Assembly: GCA_023392945.1 (NCBI GenBank)
Contig: JAEWNB010000027.1
Span: 1 to 32,103, forward strand
Origin: Bacteroidota bacterium
Lineage (GTDB): Bacteria > Bacteroidota > Bacteroidia > Bacteroidales > WCHB1-69
Direction: 5' to 3'
DNA length: 32,103 nucleotides
This document shows positions 23,497 through 30,335 of this stretch, piece by piece (positions within the stretch are counted from its first letter, which is position 1; the number at the start of each line of letters is the position of its first letter). The translations under genes and the position numbers were made by a program. The notes under the pieces were generated by a model, which saw nothing but the letters and a program-made list of their open reading frames with translations, had not been told where the DNA came from and ran no database searches.

Positions 23497-24467
23497 CTAT
23501 CATTATATGTTGTTCCTTGTTCAAATAGCCATCCAAATCCAAATCCAAATCCTGTTGATACTCCTTTCCAAATAATATTTCCGGCTTTATCATATCCTTT
23601 ATAATTTCCTCTCCCATATATAAAATTTAGACTTAAAGAAGAAAAATCCCCTAAAACATCATCACTTGTCACCATGCATAATGGTTTTGGTCCTACATAA
23701 TATAATTCAGTTATATTTATCCCCCAATCCACTCCAAATCCCCATCCCAGTGCTTCGTTTTTTGTATAAAACCAAGAAATATCATTGCCATTATTTAGTC
23801 TATTAATAGCCCAATTAGCATTTACAGAGAGAACCATTGCGGTTGCTAGATTTGCAGAAAAAGAGATTAAATCGGGAGTAGTATTATTTTTAAATGCAAT
23901 TTGTTTCACAAGATCCGGCAAATAATCATCTGGATTATAGAGTTCTCCTTCTAAAGTTTTATATCCTAAAAATTCAAAAGTTTCTGAATTAAAAGTTGCA
24001 CTATATTTTTTATCATCAATAGAAAAGCTTTCAATACCTCCCTTTGTTATTGAATATTCTTTGCCTGTTGTTTGTCCTATGGCTTTATCAGAAGTATAAT
24101 ATTTAATATCTGAAACAATATCAGGTAAATATAGTCCTTTACCTTTCGCATTTGGCAAAATTGTGTCTAATCCGGATTGATCAATTAACATTATCGGACT
24201 GTCGGCAAAAGTTGCATAAGAACTTTCCCACGGTTTCCCGAGAGGATCCAAATTCCACCTTCTTCCCAGCCGGCTGTCGTATTGCCAAAATTCTGCGGTG
24301 TAGCTTTTCCCCTCCCCGTAAATCTCATTATCCTTCTCCTGGCCGTTAAACCCGAACCGGTAATCGGTGCCGTTCCAGTTTCTGCCGGGCATCGGGTAGC
24401 CGAAAGGATAGTAGTCGGTGTAGGAGGTAACGACGGGATTTGTATTATAAAACTTAACGGTAGCCAT
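23493..24467 (-). CDS. Short RHS-core protein with a variable C-terminal tip (candidate polymorphic toxin)
   Basis: 324 residues. Residues 1-12 (MATVKFYNTNPV) come from the 76-bp repeat. Residues 13-101 are an RHS repeat-associated core (VTSYTDYYPFGYPMPGRNW, YRFGFNGQEKDNEIYGEG, YDSRLGRRWNLDP, ADSPIMLIDQSGLD). Residues 102-324 are an unrecognised tip ending in a glycine/phenylalanine run (GFGFGFGW, about 311-318) encoded by a hexanucleotide repeat. The core DNA is visibly GC-richer than the AT-rich tip, the usual mark of a swapped RHS tip. There is no signal peptide, no long YD-repeat shell and no secretion domain, so it is an orphan or cassette form and may not be delivered. The next gene overlaps by ATGA. 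Confidence 0.75.
   Translation of the reverse strand: MATVKFYNTNPVVTSYTDYYPFGYPMPGRNWNGTDYRFGFNGQEKDNEIYGEGKSYTAEFWQYDSRLGRRWNLDPLGKPWESSYATFADSPIMLIDQSGLDTILPNAKGKGLYLPDIVSDIKYYTSDKAIGQTTGKEYSITKGGIESFSIDDKKYSATFNSETFEFLGYKTLEGELYNPDDYLPDLVKQIAFKNNTTPDLISFSANLATAMVLSVNANWAINRLNNGNDISWFYTKNEALGWGFGVDWGINITELYYVGPKPLCMVTSDDVLGDFSSLSLNFIYGRGNYKGYDKAGNIIWKGVSTGFGFGFGWLFEQGTTYNDR
23531..23552. repeat. Hexanucleotide repeat inside the RHS tip
   Basis: About 3.5 units of ATCCAA on the plus strand, coding for alternating Gly-Phe near the C-terminus. Copy-number change would add or remove Gly-Phe pairs without shifting the frame. Confidence 0.6.
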
Positions 24468-24507
24468 ATCGGCAGGTTGTTAATGAGGGACAAAGATAAT
24501 GGTTTTT
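24432..24507 (-). repeat. Perfect 76-bp direct repeat, copy 1 (promoter box plus 12-codon leader)
   Basis: Identical base for base to 25906-25981. On the minus strand it holds a TATCTTTG -7 box (24491-24498), a 23-base leader, the ATG at 24467 and the codons for MATVKFYNTNPV. The repeat ends at the point where the two downstream proteins diverge. Its upstream edge falls in the stop codon of the preceding gene (24506-24508). Confidence 0.92.
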
Positions 24508-24847
24508 ATACAACACCTCCTTCTTCATCTTTTTTTTCTTCTTGTTCTTTCCCCTCTTTCTCTTCTATCATTTTTCTTAATTCTTCCTCTTTTTTGAGCT
24601 TATTTAAGTTGTATTCATAACCTAAGAGCAAATAAAGAAGACTTGAAACAGATGAACTAAACAATATAAAATGAAAATCTTTAGCTACCTCTTTATATGA
24701 AATACATTCACATTTATGAGGTGCTGATCCGGGTTGAATAGTGACAATATGTCCACAAAATTTAATAAGAAAGAATGCACCTACAAACACTCCCACAAAA
24801 ACAAGTAGCATCTCTTTTAAGGTTTTATTTAGAGCTTTTCTTTTCAT
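24506..24847 (-). CDS. Two-helix membrane protein with charged coiled-coil tail
   Basis: About 113 residues from the ATG at 24847 (MKRKALNKTLKEMLLVF); an in-frame start further upstream (24916) is possible. Two membrane spans (LLVFVGVFVGAFFLIKF and FILFSSSVSSLLYLLLGY) flank a short loop with two cysteines (KCEC). The C-terminus is a Lys/Glu-rich helix. Family not recognised. It lies between two toxin-type genes in an AT-rich cassette region, which makes it a candidate immunity protein. Its stop codon straddles the edge of the 76-bp repeat, so the current 3' end may result from recombination. Confidence 0.5.
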   Translation of the reverse strand: MKRKALNKTLKEMLLVFVGVFVGAFFLIKFCGHIVTIQPGSAPHKCECISYKEVAKDFHFILFSSSVSSLLYLLLGYEYNLNKLKKEEELRKMIEEKEGKEQEEKKDEEGGVV

Positions 24848-24970
24848 GGCCAAATTCTTTAAATAATTTATAATAATACCATGAGATTTCTGTTCCCATT
24901 TGTAATCCCATATCAAACCAATAAAATCCTTCCTGTTTATTCAAAACACAATTTTTTATTATTCAAAAAA

Positions 24971-25669
24971 TTATATAATTGTGATTATTCCCTCTTTCTT
25001 AAAAAGTTTTCTAAAGTATCGACGTGCTTCTTTAGAAAGAACATGGTTTACCCCAGGAGCCACCCATGTTTCTGTATTGAGATCCCAATCAAATTGTTTG
25101 ATTAAAATATTTTTTTTGTTGTAAATCCAAGCTCCAAATAAAACTCCATATACAAATTCAATATTTATTTCTACTTTTTTCCCATCATAAATTCCCATAA
25201 AAACAATCAAAGAGGGAGTTCCATCATAACTATAAATGATATCTTTTCGCTTATAAATTTTAAATCCGTAGAAATAGCAAAATTTTCCATAGTAAAAAGG
25301 GAAAGCTTCGAAGTCTTTATCAATATAGCCATTTTTATACAAATCTATTTTTCGTATCTGTCCGTTTGAATAATATTCCTTATAAATCCCATTTTTTATT
25401 CCACTGGAATAAAGTGTTTGTGAACAAACCTGCCCGTTAGAATATAAAACAAAAATCGCAGAATCAGCATTTAAGGTGTCCTTTACAATTTTTTTCATTT
25501 TTGCAGTTTCTGGTGAATAAGTTCGTGTTTTATTCAATTCATCATCATATCGATTCTCTATTTCTATTTTTTTCTTATCAAAAGGATTTTTTTGACAAAA
25601 TATTGGATCATTTACAAGAAATAAATTTGCAAGGAATAGCACAATAACAAAAATAACGCTGTTGTTCAT
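24971..25669 (-). CDS. Exported MORN_2/YwqK-like protein, candidate immunity protein
   Basis: 232 residues with an N-terminal signal peptide (MNNSVIFVIVLFLANLFLVN, then FCQ). The middle contains repeats of the MORN_2 type (LYSNGQVCSQTLYSSGIKNG, YKEYYSNGQIRKIDLYKNG). Proteins with this repeat often neighbour polymorphic toxins as immunity or accessory proteins in Bacteroidota. It starts 5 bases after the HERGH-tip gene, so the two form a likely toxin-immunity pair. A type IX or lipoprotein signal is not seen. Function is inferred from context. Confidence 0.55.
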   Translation of the reverse strand: MNNSVIFVIVLFLANLFLVNDPIFCQKNPFDKKKIEIENRYDDELNKTRTYSPETAKMKKIVKDTLNADSAIFVLYSNGQVCSQTLYSSGIKNGIYKEYYSNGQIRKIDLYKNGYIDKDFEAFPFYYGKFCYFYGFKIYKRKDIIYSYDGTPSLIVFMGIYDGKKVEINIEFVYGVLFGAWIYNKKNILIKQFDWDLNTETWVAPGVNHVLSKEARRYFRKLFKKEGIITII

Positions 25670-25674
25670 TGTTT

Positions 25675-25941
25675 CTAATTTTTAATATTAAAAATGTAAT
25701 TATTTTCATACTCCCGTGATTCTTTCACGGAAGGATCGTTAGAATTATGTGTATTATAAGCTGGATTATTAAGGTATCCATTGTCTGCTAACCATTTCAT
25801 ATATTTTAAGTGAAGCGGAATAATATAAGCCAAATGACCTCTTTCATGAGCTAATATTTTACCCCAATTATTCGGCAGAGAATTAATATTTATTAAGTTC
25901 TCATTGACGGGATTTGTATTATAAAACTTAACGGTAGCCAT
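25675..25941 (-). CDS. Bare tip protein with HERGH zinc-protease-like motif fused to the 12-codon leader
   Basis: 88 residues. Residues 1-12 are the same MATVKFYNTNPV as the RHS gene, encoded by the 76-bp repeat. The rest is unrelated and contains HERGH at 32-36 (an HExxH zinc-binding pattern, LAHERGHLAY) followed by a short helical and asparagine-rich tail. No RHS core and no third zinc ligand is obvious. It may be a truncated tip moved by recombination, a minimal effector, or a pseudogene. The best promoter of the island precedes it. The MORN_2-like gene follows after 5 bases. Confidence 0.5.
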   Translation of the reverse strand: MATVKFYNTNPVNENLININSLPNNWGKILAHERGHLAYIIPLHLKYMKWLADNGYLNNPAYNTHNSNDPSVKESREYENNYIFNIKN

Positions 25942-25981
25942 ATCGGCAGGTTGTTAATGAGGGACAAAGATAATGGTTTTT
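25906..25981 (-). repeat. Perfect 76-bp direct repeat, copy 2
   Basis: Identical to 24432-24507, 1474 bases away in the same orientation. Here the leader codons run into the HERGH tip. Homologous recombination between the copies would delete the tip, the MORN_2 gene and the two-helix gene, and leave the RHS gene behind this promoter. Confidence 0.92.
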
Positions 25982-25993
25982 CTGTATTGTCAA
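25965..25993 (-). promoter_or_regulatory. Candidate promoter of the toxin cassette
   Basis: On the minus strand TTG (25991-25993, within TTGACA), 18 bases, then TATCTTTG (25965-25972). The -7 box is inside the 76-bp repeat; the -33 box lies outside it and is absent at the equivalent distance from copy 1. Confidence 0.6.
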
Positions 25994-26049
25994 CTTCCCC
26001 TGATCTTTTTCAATAAGCTATTAATCTGTTAGTGTAAGAATGGATTGGA

Positions 26050-26120
26050 CCGTTTACTTTTTATACAGCAAATTTATTGTTTTGGTTATACTGGCTGTCT
26101 GATATTTGTTGAGGATTACA
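26050..26120 (-). mobile_element. Relic of an IS3-family left end, copy 2
   Basis: 50 of 54 bases match copy 1 at 22659-22712, same orientation. The transposase start is lost (ATG has become ATA) and only about five codons (KSKR) stay recognisable before the sequence diverges and stops. It marks the mutA-proximal edge of the accessory island. Confidence 0.6.
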
Positions 26121-26216
26121 ATAATAATTATTGGATATTATCCTCCCTTTTGTCGTGGTTTTACCATGATTGAAAAAAAGTTCCATCAAATAGGGCAAGT
26201 TTTGAGTAATAAATGT

Positions 26217-26224
26217 TATTTTTG
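26217..26224 (+). promoter_or_regulatory. Candidate mutA promoter -7 box
   Basis: TATTTTTG on the plus strand, 22 bases before the mutA start. A TTTTG lies 12 bases upstream, closer than usual for a -33 box. Confidence 0.45.
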
Positions 26225-26246
26225 CAGCCGAAATTATTAATATATA

Positions 26247-28100
26247 ATGGCTATGAGTGATCAAAAATTATTTAGTGAATTTCCTCCCGTTTCTTCTGAA
26301 AGTTGGAATGATGTTGTGAATGCCGATCTTAAAGGGGCAGATTATGAAAAGAAATTAATATGGCGTACAGATGAAGGATTTAAAGTACGGCCATACTATA
26401 GGGCTGAGGATTTAACAAATATTGATTATTTGGATTCACTTCCGGATGATTTCCCATACGTTCGCGGGAGTAGGGTTTCTGAAAACAATTGGGAAATTGT
26501 GCAGGAAATAAATGAGACCAACCCGTTGAAAGCAAATGAAATTGCTAAAGATGCTGCTCTTAAAGGGGCTACTATTATTGCCTTTAATGTGAAAAAGATT
26601 TCCAATTATGAAGAACTTTCCTCATTGTTGGCCGGATTGGATCTAGAAAAGAACGGAATTCAGTTTAATCATGCTTCAGATTATGTGTCGTTAGTTGCTC
26701 TTTTCAAAGACTATATTATTGAAAAAGGATTTAATAAAGATAAAATTAAAGGTTCTGTTGATTTTGATGCCGTTATCTATTGTCTTAAAAACAATCGTTT
26801 TTATAGCTCAAAAGAAGAAGACCTCAATAAGGCCCTCCAATTGATCAAGATGACGGAGGATATGCCTGAGTTCAAGGTTATCAATGTAAACGGTTTGGCT
26901 ATGCATAATGCCGGTTCCACCATTGTTCAGGAGGTGGGCTATGCATTGGGAATAGCAAACGAATATCTGGCTTATGGCGTTTCTAAAGGCTTACCGGTTG
27001 AGAAGGTTGCCTCTAAAATGCAGATGACACTCTCTGTCGGTTCCAACTATTTTATGGAAATAGCCAAATTCCGTGCAACCCGTCTGTTGTGGGCTACCAT
27101 TTTAGACCAATATAAGCCTCAGAATGAGAATGCCTATAAACTCTATATTAACACGGTTGCCTCTTCCTGGAATAAAACTATTTATGATCCCTATGTAAAT
27201 ATTTTGAGAAGCACTACCGAGGGAATGGCTGCTGCCATAGGAGGTGTAGATTCTATTTCTCTGAAACCTTTTGATGTTGCCTATAAACCGGATGATGATT
27301 TCTCCAGAAGAAATGCCCGCAATATTCAAGTCATTCTTAAGGAAGAAGCTTTTTTTAATAAAGTGGCTGACCCTGCCGCTGGCTCCTATTACATTGAAAA
27401 TCTGACCGACTCTATTGCCGAGAATGCCTGGAATTTGTTTCGCCATATTGAGATGGAAGGGGGAATGATTGCATTGATTGAAAAAGGAGAAGTAAAAGCA
27501 GACATTGAAAAGAGTTGTCAGAAACGTGACATGGACATCGCTACCCGTAAGTATATTTTACTCGGGACCAATCAATATCCCAATACCGGGGAGATGATGT
27601 ATGATAAAGTTCAAATGGTACCACAATGTGATAGTCCGGGGCTTAAATCATACCGTGGAGCAATCTCTTTTGAGGAAATCCGTCTGCATACAGAACAATA
27701 TTCTCAGAAGAATGGCAGACCCAAAGTATTCCTGTTGAAGGTGGGTAATTTGGCAATGCGTCAGGCAAGAGCCGGTTTTATTACCAATTTCTTTGGATGT
27801 GCGGGATATGAAATTATGGATAATGCCGGTTTTGATACTGTTGAAGAAGGTGTTAAAACTGCCTTTGATGCCAAAGCCGATTTAATCGTGATTTGTAGTT
27901 CCGATGAAGAATATGCCACATTGGGAGTTGAGGCTGTCACTGCCGTGAAGAAGAAAAATTCTTCCATTCCTTTTGTTGTTGCCGGAAATCCTGTAGAAGC
28001 TATTGAAGTATTGAAAAATGCCGGTGCAGATGATTTTATTCATGTGAAAACCAACGTATTGGAAAGCTTAAGAAGCTACAATAAACTTTTATTGAAATAA
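26247..28100 (+). CDS. mutA: Methylmalonyl-CoA mutase small subunit
   Basis: 617 residues with the small-subunit N-terminus (LFSEFPPVSSESWNDVVNADLKGADYEKKL, VRPYYRAEDL), a TIM-barrel part (RNIQVILKEEAFFNKVADPAAGSYYIE) and a C-terminal cobalamin-domain-like fold. The DxHxxG cobalamin histidine motif of the large subunit is absent (here ARAGFITNFFG), which marks the non-catalytic subunit. With MutB it converts succinyl-CoA and (R)-methylmalonyl-CoA, used in propionate formation. mutB normally follows at once, but here the next gene is a BtuF-like protein. An AUG two codons in (MSDQK) is an alternative start. Confidence 0.93.
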   Translation: MAMSDQKLFSEFPPVSSESWNDVVNADLKGADYEKKLIWRTDEGFKVRPYYRAEDLTNIDYLDSLPDDFPYVRGSRVSENNWEIVQEINETNPLKANEIAKDAALKGATIIAFNVKKISNYEELSSLLAGLDLEKNGIQFNHASDYVSLVALFKDYIIEKGFNKDKIKGSVDFDAVIYCLKNNRFYSSKEEDLNKALQLIKMTEDMPEFKVINVNGLAMHNAGSTIVQEVGYALGIANEYLAYGVSKGLPVEKVASKMQMTLSVGSNYFMEIAKFRATRLLWATILDQYKPQNENAYKLYINTVASSWNKTIYDPYVNILRSTTEGMAAAIGGVDSISLKPFDVAYKPDDDFSRRNARNIQVILKEEAFFNKVADPAAGSYYIENLTDSIAENAWNLFRHIEMEGGMIALIEKGEVKADIEKSCQKRDMDIATRKYILLGTNQYPNTGEMMYDKVQMVPQCDSPGLKSYRGAISFEEIRLHTEQYSQKNGRPKVFLLKVGNLAMRQARAGFITNFFGCAGYEIMDNAGFDTVEEGVKTAFDAKADLIVICSSDEEYATLGVEAVTAVKKKNSSIPFVVAGNPVEAIEVLKNAGADDFIHVKTNVLESLRSYNKLLLK

Positions 28101-28105
28101 CTGTT

Positions 28106-29014
28106 GTGCTACCTTTAAACAGATCTTTCTTTAGGTATTTCTTTTTTTTATCAGTAATTGTATTAAATTTTCTTCTATTCTCTTGTCATTCACCCGAAAA
28201 AGTGAAAACAGGGAACTATTTTGAATGGGTTGACTCCTATCAGAGGAAAGTGGTACTGGAAAAAGAACCGTTGAGAATTATCTCCATGTCACCGAGTATT
28301 ACGGAAATGATTTTTTTATTGCAGGGTGAAGCAAAGCTGGTCGGGATTTCTGATTTTTGCAATTATCCGTCTCAAACTGCCGGAATAAAAAAGGTTGGCG
28401 GAATGCAAAATTTTAATATTGAAACACTGGTGGAACTGAACCCCGATGTTGTTTTAATCGGTTCAATAGTGCAGAAAGAGGATGTTGAGAAAATTGAAAA
28501 AGTGGGAATACCGGTAATAGCTTTGAAGGAGGAAAATAACATAACCGGAATTTTTAATGCCTTGGAAGTTTTGGGAAGAATATTGAATAAGGAAGAAATT
28601 GCCAAAGAGCAGATCGGGCTGTTAAAGAAGAATCTTTCCGATATAAAAATACCGGTTGTTCCGGAGGAAAAGAGACCAACCGTATATTATGTGGTAGGGT
28701 TTGGGGATTCGGGTGATTATACTGCTCCGAAAGATTCTCATATTCACGAAATCATTACCCTGGCAGGAGGAAAAAACATTGGAGAAGTTCTCTCAGGTTG
28801 GAATATAAGTCGGGAATATCTTTTTGAAAAAGACCCTGACATTATTATTATCAGAAAAGAAGATATGGATGTTTTTTGCAAGCAATATCCTTATACTAAA
28901 TTGTCGGCAGTTATTAATAAAAGAGTATATCCCATTGAATCAGGTTGGATAGATATTGTTTCACCCAGAAATATTGAGGCTGTAAAGATGATTAACGAAT
29001 GTATAGAACAATAG
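28106..29014 (+). CDS. BtuF-like periplasmic binding lipoprotein (cobalamin/siderophore ABC type)
   Basis: About 302 residues from a GTG start; no in-frame ATG precedes the signal sequence. The N-terminus is hydrophobic with a lipobox-like LLFSC (Cys about 27). The body is a helical-backbone type III binding protein (IISMSPSITEMIFLLQ, VGGMQNFNIETLVELNPDVVL, GKNIGEVL). The family captures vitamin B12 or ferric siderophores for ABC importers. It begins 5 bases after mutA, whose enzyme needs adenosylcobalamin, which favours a cobalamin ligand. No btuC/btuD permease or ATPase follows, and lysC converges downstream. Confidence 0.8.
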   Translation: MLPLNRSFFRYFFFLSVIVLNFLLFSCHSPEKVKTGNYFEWVDSYQRKVVLEKEPLRIISMSPSITEMIFLLQGEAKLVGISDFCNYPSQTAGIKKVGGMQNFNIETLVELNPDVVLIGSIVQKEDVEKIEKVGIPVIALKEENNITGIFNALEVLGRILNKEEIAKEQIGLLKKNLSDIKIPVVPEEKRPTVYYVVGFGDSGDYTAPKDSHIHEIITLAGGKNIGEVLSGWNISREYLFEKDPDIIIIRKEDMDVFCKQYPYTKLSAVINKRVYPIESGWIDIVSPRNIEAVKMINECIEQ

Positions 29015-29048
29015 TAAGCAGCAAAAGGATACCTATATATGTTATGTA

Positions 29049-30314
29049 CTAGGATTTGATAATAAGCTGAATAGTAGTTCTGTTTTTTTGTTCAACCAAA
29101 ATTTCCCTGTTTTTCAGCACTTTGTCCAAAGATTCGGCCGAATAATGGCGAATAGTGATTAATTGAACGGCATCGTTATATTTAACTTTATAATTCTTAG
29201 AAAGTTGCTCTATAATGTGCTCAACCTGATGACTTTTATTATCCATGCAAAAAGAAAAGCTGAGAGCAGAATTCTGCATCAGATTAATTTTAATTCTATT
29301 TAAAGAAAGAATAGAAAATATTTCGGAGAGATTTTCTACGGAAATAAAGGAGAAATCTTTTGGAAATAGTGTAATCAGGAGTTGGTTGTTTTTAAAAATA
29401 TAGGAAGGAGTTGGATTTTTTAGTTCATGATCGTCAATAATTGATCCATTTTCAAGGGGAGCAAAGAAGGGTTTTACATATAAAGGAATCTTTTTATTTT
29501 GGAGAGGTTTTAGGGTTTTGGGATGAATTATGGTAGCCCCGTAATAGGCCAACTCAATAGCTTCTTCATAAGGAATTTGATCAAGCTTGACGGCATCGGG
29601 GAACAGTTTAGGATCTGCATTGAGAAGTCCCGGCACATCTTTCCAAATGGTTACACTTTCGGCATCCAGAGCAAAAGCAAGTATTGCCGCTGAATAGTCA
29701 GATCCTTCGCGCCCTAAAGTAGTGGTCAGTCTTTCTGCAGTGCCTCCGATAAAACCTTGAGTAATAATGATGTGTTCCTTATTTCTATTAAATACTTCTG
29801 AAACCTGATGTTGGATCGTGGAAACAGTGGTATCCCAAATAACTTTTCCTTCTCTGTAGGTATTGTCAGTGCGAATCAATTGTCTGGCATCCAACCAATG
29901 GTTTTTTATGCCGATAAGATTCAGGTAGGTGGAAATCAGTTTGGTTGAGACTATTTCTCCCTGGCTGACGATCTGATCATAGTCAAAGTCATAATTTTCG
30001 GAATGTTCTTCAGCCAAAGTTGTTTCAAGTTGTTCAAAGACTGTATTTAGTTTTGTAATGATACGGTCTGTCTGATCCGTTAGTTCATTTGCAATCTGAT
30101 AATGATTTTCTTTCAGGCTATGAATCAAGTCTGCCACTTTATCCGGTTGGTCGTAATAGGCATCCAGAATTTTCTCTAACAAATTGGTGGTTTTCCCAAT
30201 TGCCGATATAACTACTACAATATCTTCATCAGGGTAAAGGGAAAGGATATTTTGGAGATTTCGGACACCACTGGCATCTTTTACCGATGCCCCGCCAAAC
30301 TTGAATACTTTCAT
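29049..30314 (-). CDS. lysC: Aspartate kinase
   Basis: 421 residues. MKVFKFGGASVKDASGV is the kinase signature; TLGREGSDYSAAILA and VTIWKDVPGLLNADPKLFPDA form the aspartate/ATP site. The C-terminal part carries weaker ACT-like regulatory domains (SFISVENLSEIFSILSLNRIKINLMQNSA). It phosphorylates aspartate, the first step to lysine, threonine and methionine. It is monofunctional (no homoserine dehydrogenase part). It starts 21 bases after the M28 peptidase gene, so they likely share a transcript. Confidence 0.93.
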   Translation of the reverse strand: MKVFKFGGASVKDASGVRNLQNILSLYPDEDIVVVISAIGKTTNLLEKILDAYYDQPDKVADLIHSLKENHYQIANELTDQTDRIITKLNTVFEQLETTLAEEHSENYDFDYDQIVSQGEIVSTKLISTYLNLIGIKNHWLDARQLIRTDNTYREGKVIWDTTVSTIQHQVSEVFNRNKEHIIITQGFIGGTAERLTTTLGREGSDYSAAILAFALDAESVTIWKDVPGLLNADPKLFPDAVKLDQIPYEEAIELAYYGATIIHPKTLKPLQNKKIPLYVKPFFAPLENGSIIDDHELKNPTPSYIFKNNQLLITLFPKDFSFISVENLSEIFSILSLNRIKINLMQNSALSFSFCMDNKSHQVEHIIEQLSKNYKVKYNDAVQLITIRHYSAESLDKVLKNREILVEQKNRTTIQLIIKS

Positions 30315-30335
30315 GATCGCTAATTTTACAAAATA

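Larger units (their letters stand above)
25942..26246. other. Intergenic gap between the HERGH-tip gene and mutA
   Basis: 305 bases. It holds the outer part of 76-bp repeat copy 2 with its promoter, the second IS3-type left-end relic (26050-26120), a segment resembling GGGAGGATAA from the first relic (minus strand, about 26137-26150), and the mutA promoter box. I see no gene. Confidence 0.6.

Noticed and set aside
26121..26246. Cobalamin riboswitch before mutA
   Set aside because: The space is short and I see no B12-box-like conserved core; only a promoter box and relic sequence.
26061..26264. 67-codon minus-strand frame running from the mutA start through the IS relic
   Set aside because: It overlaps the mutA start and promoter and the IS end; product shows no family features.
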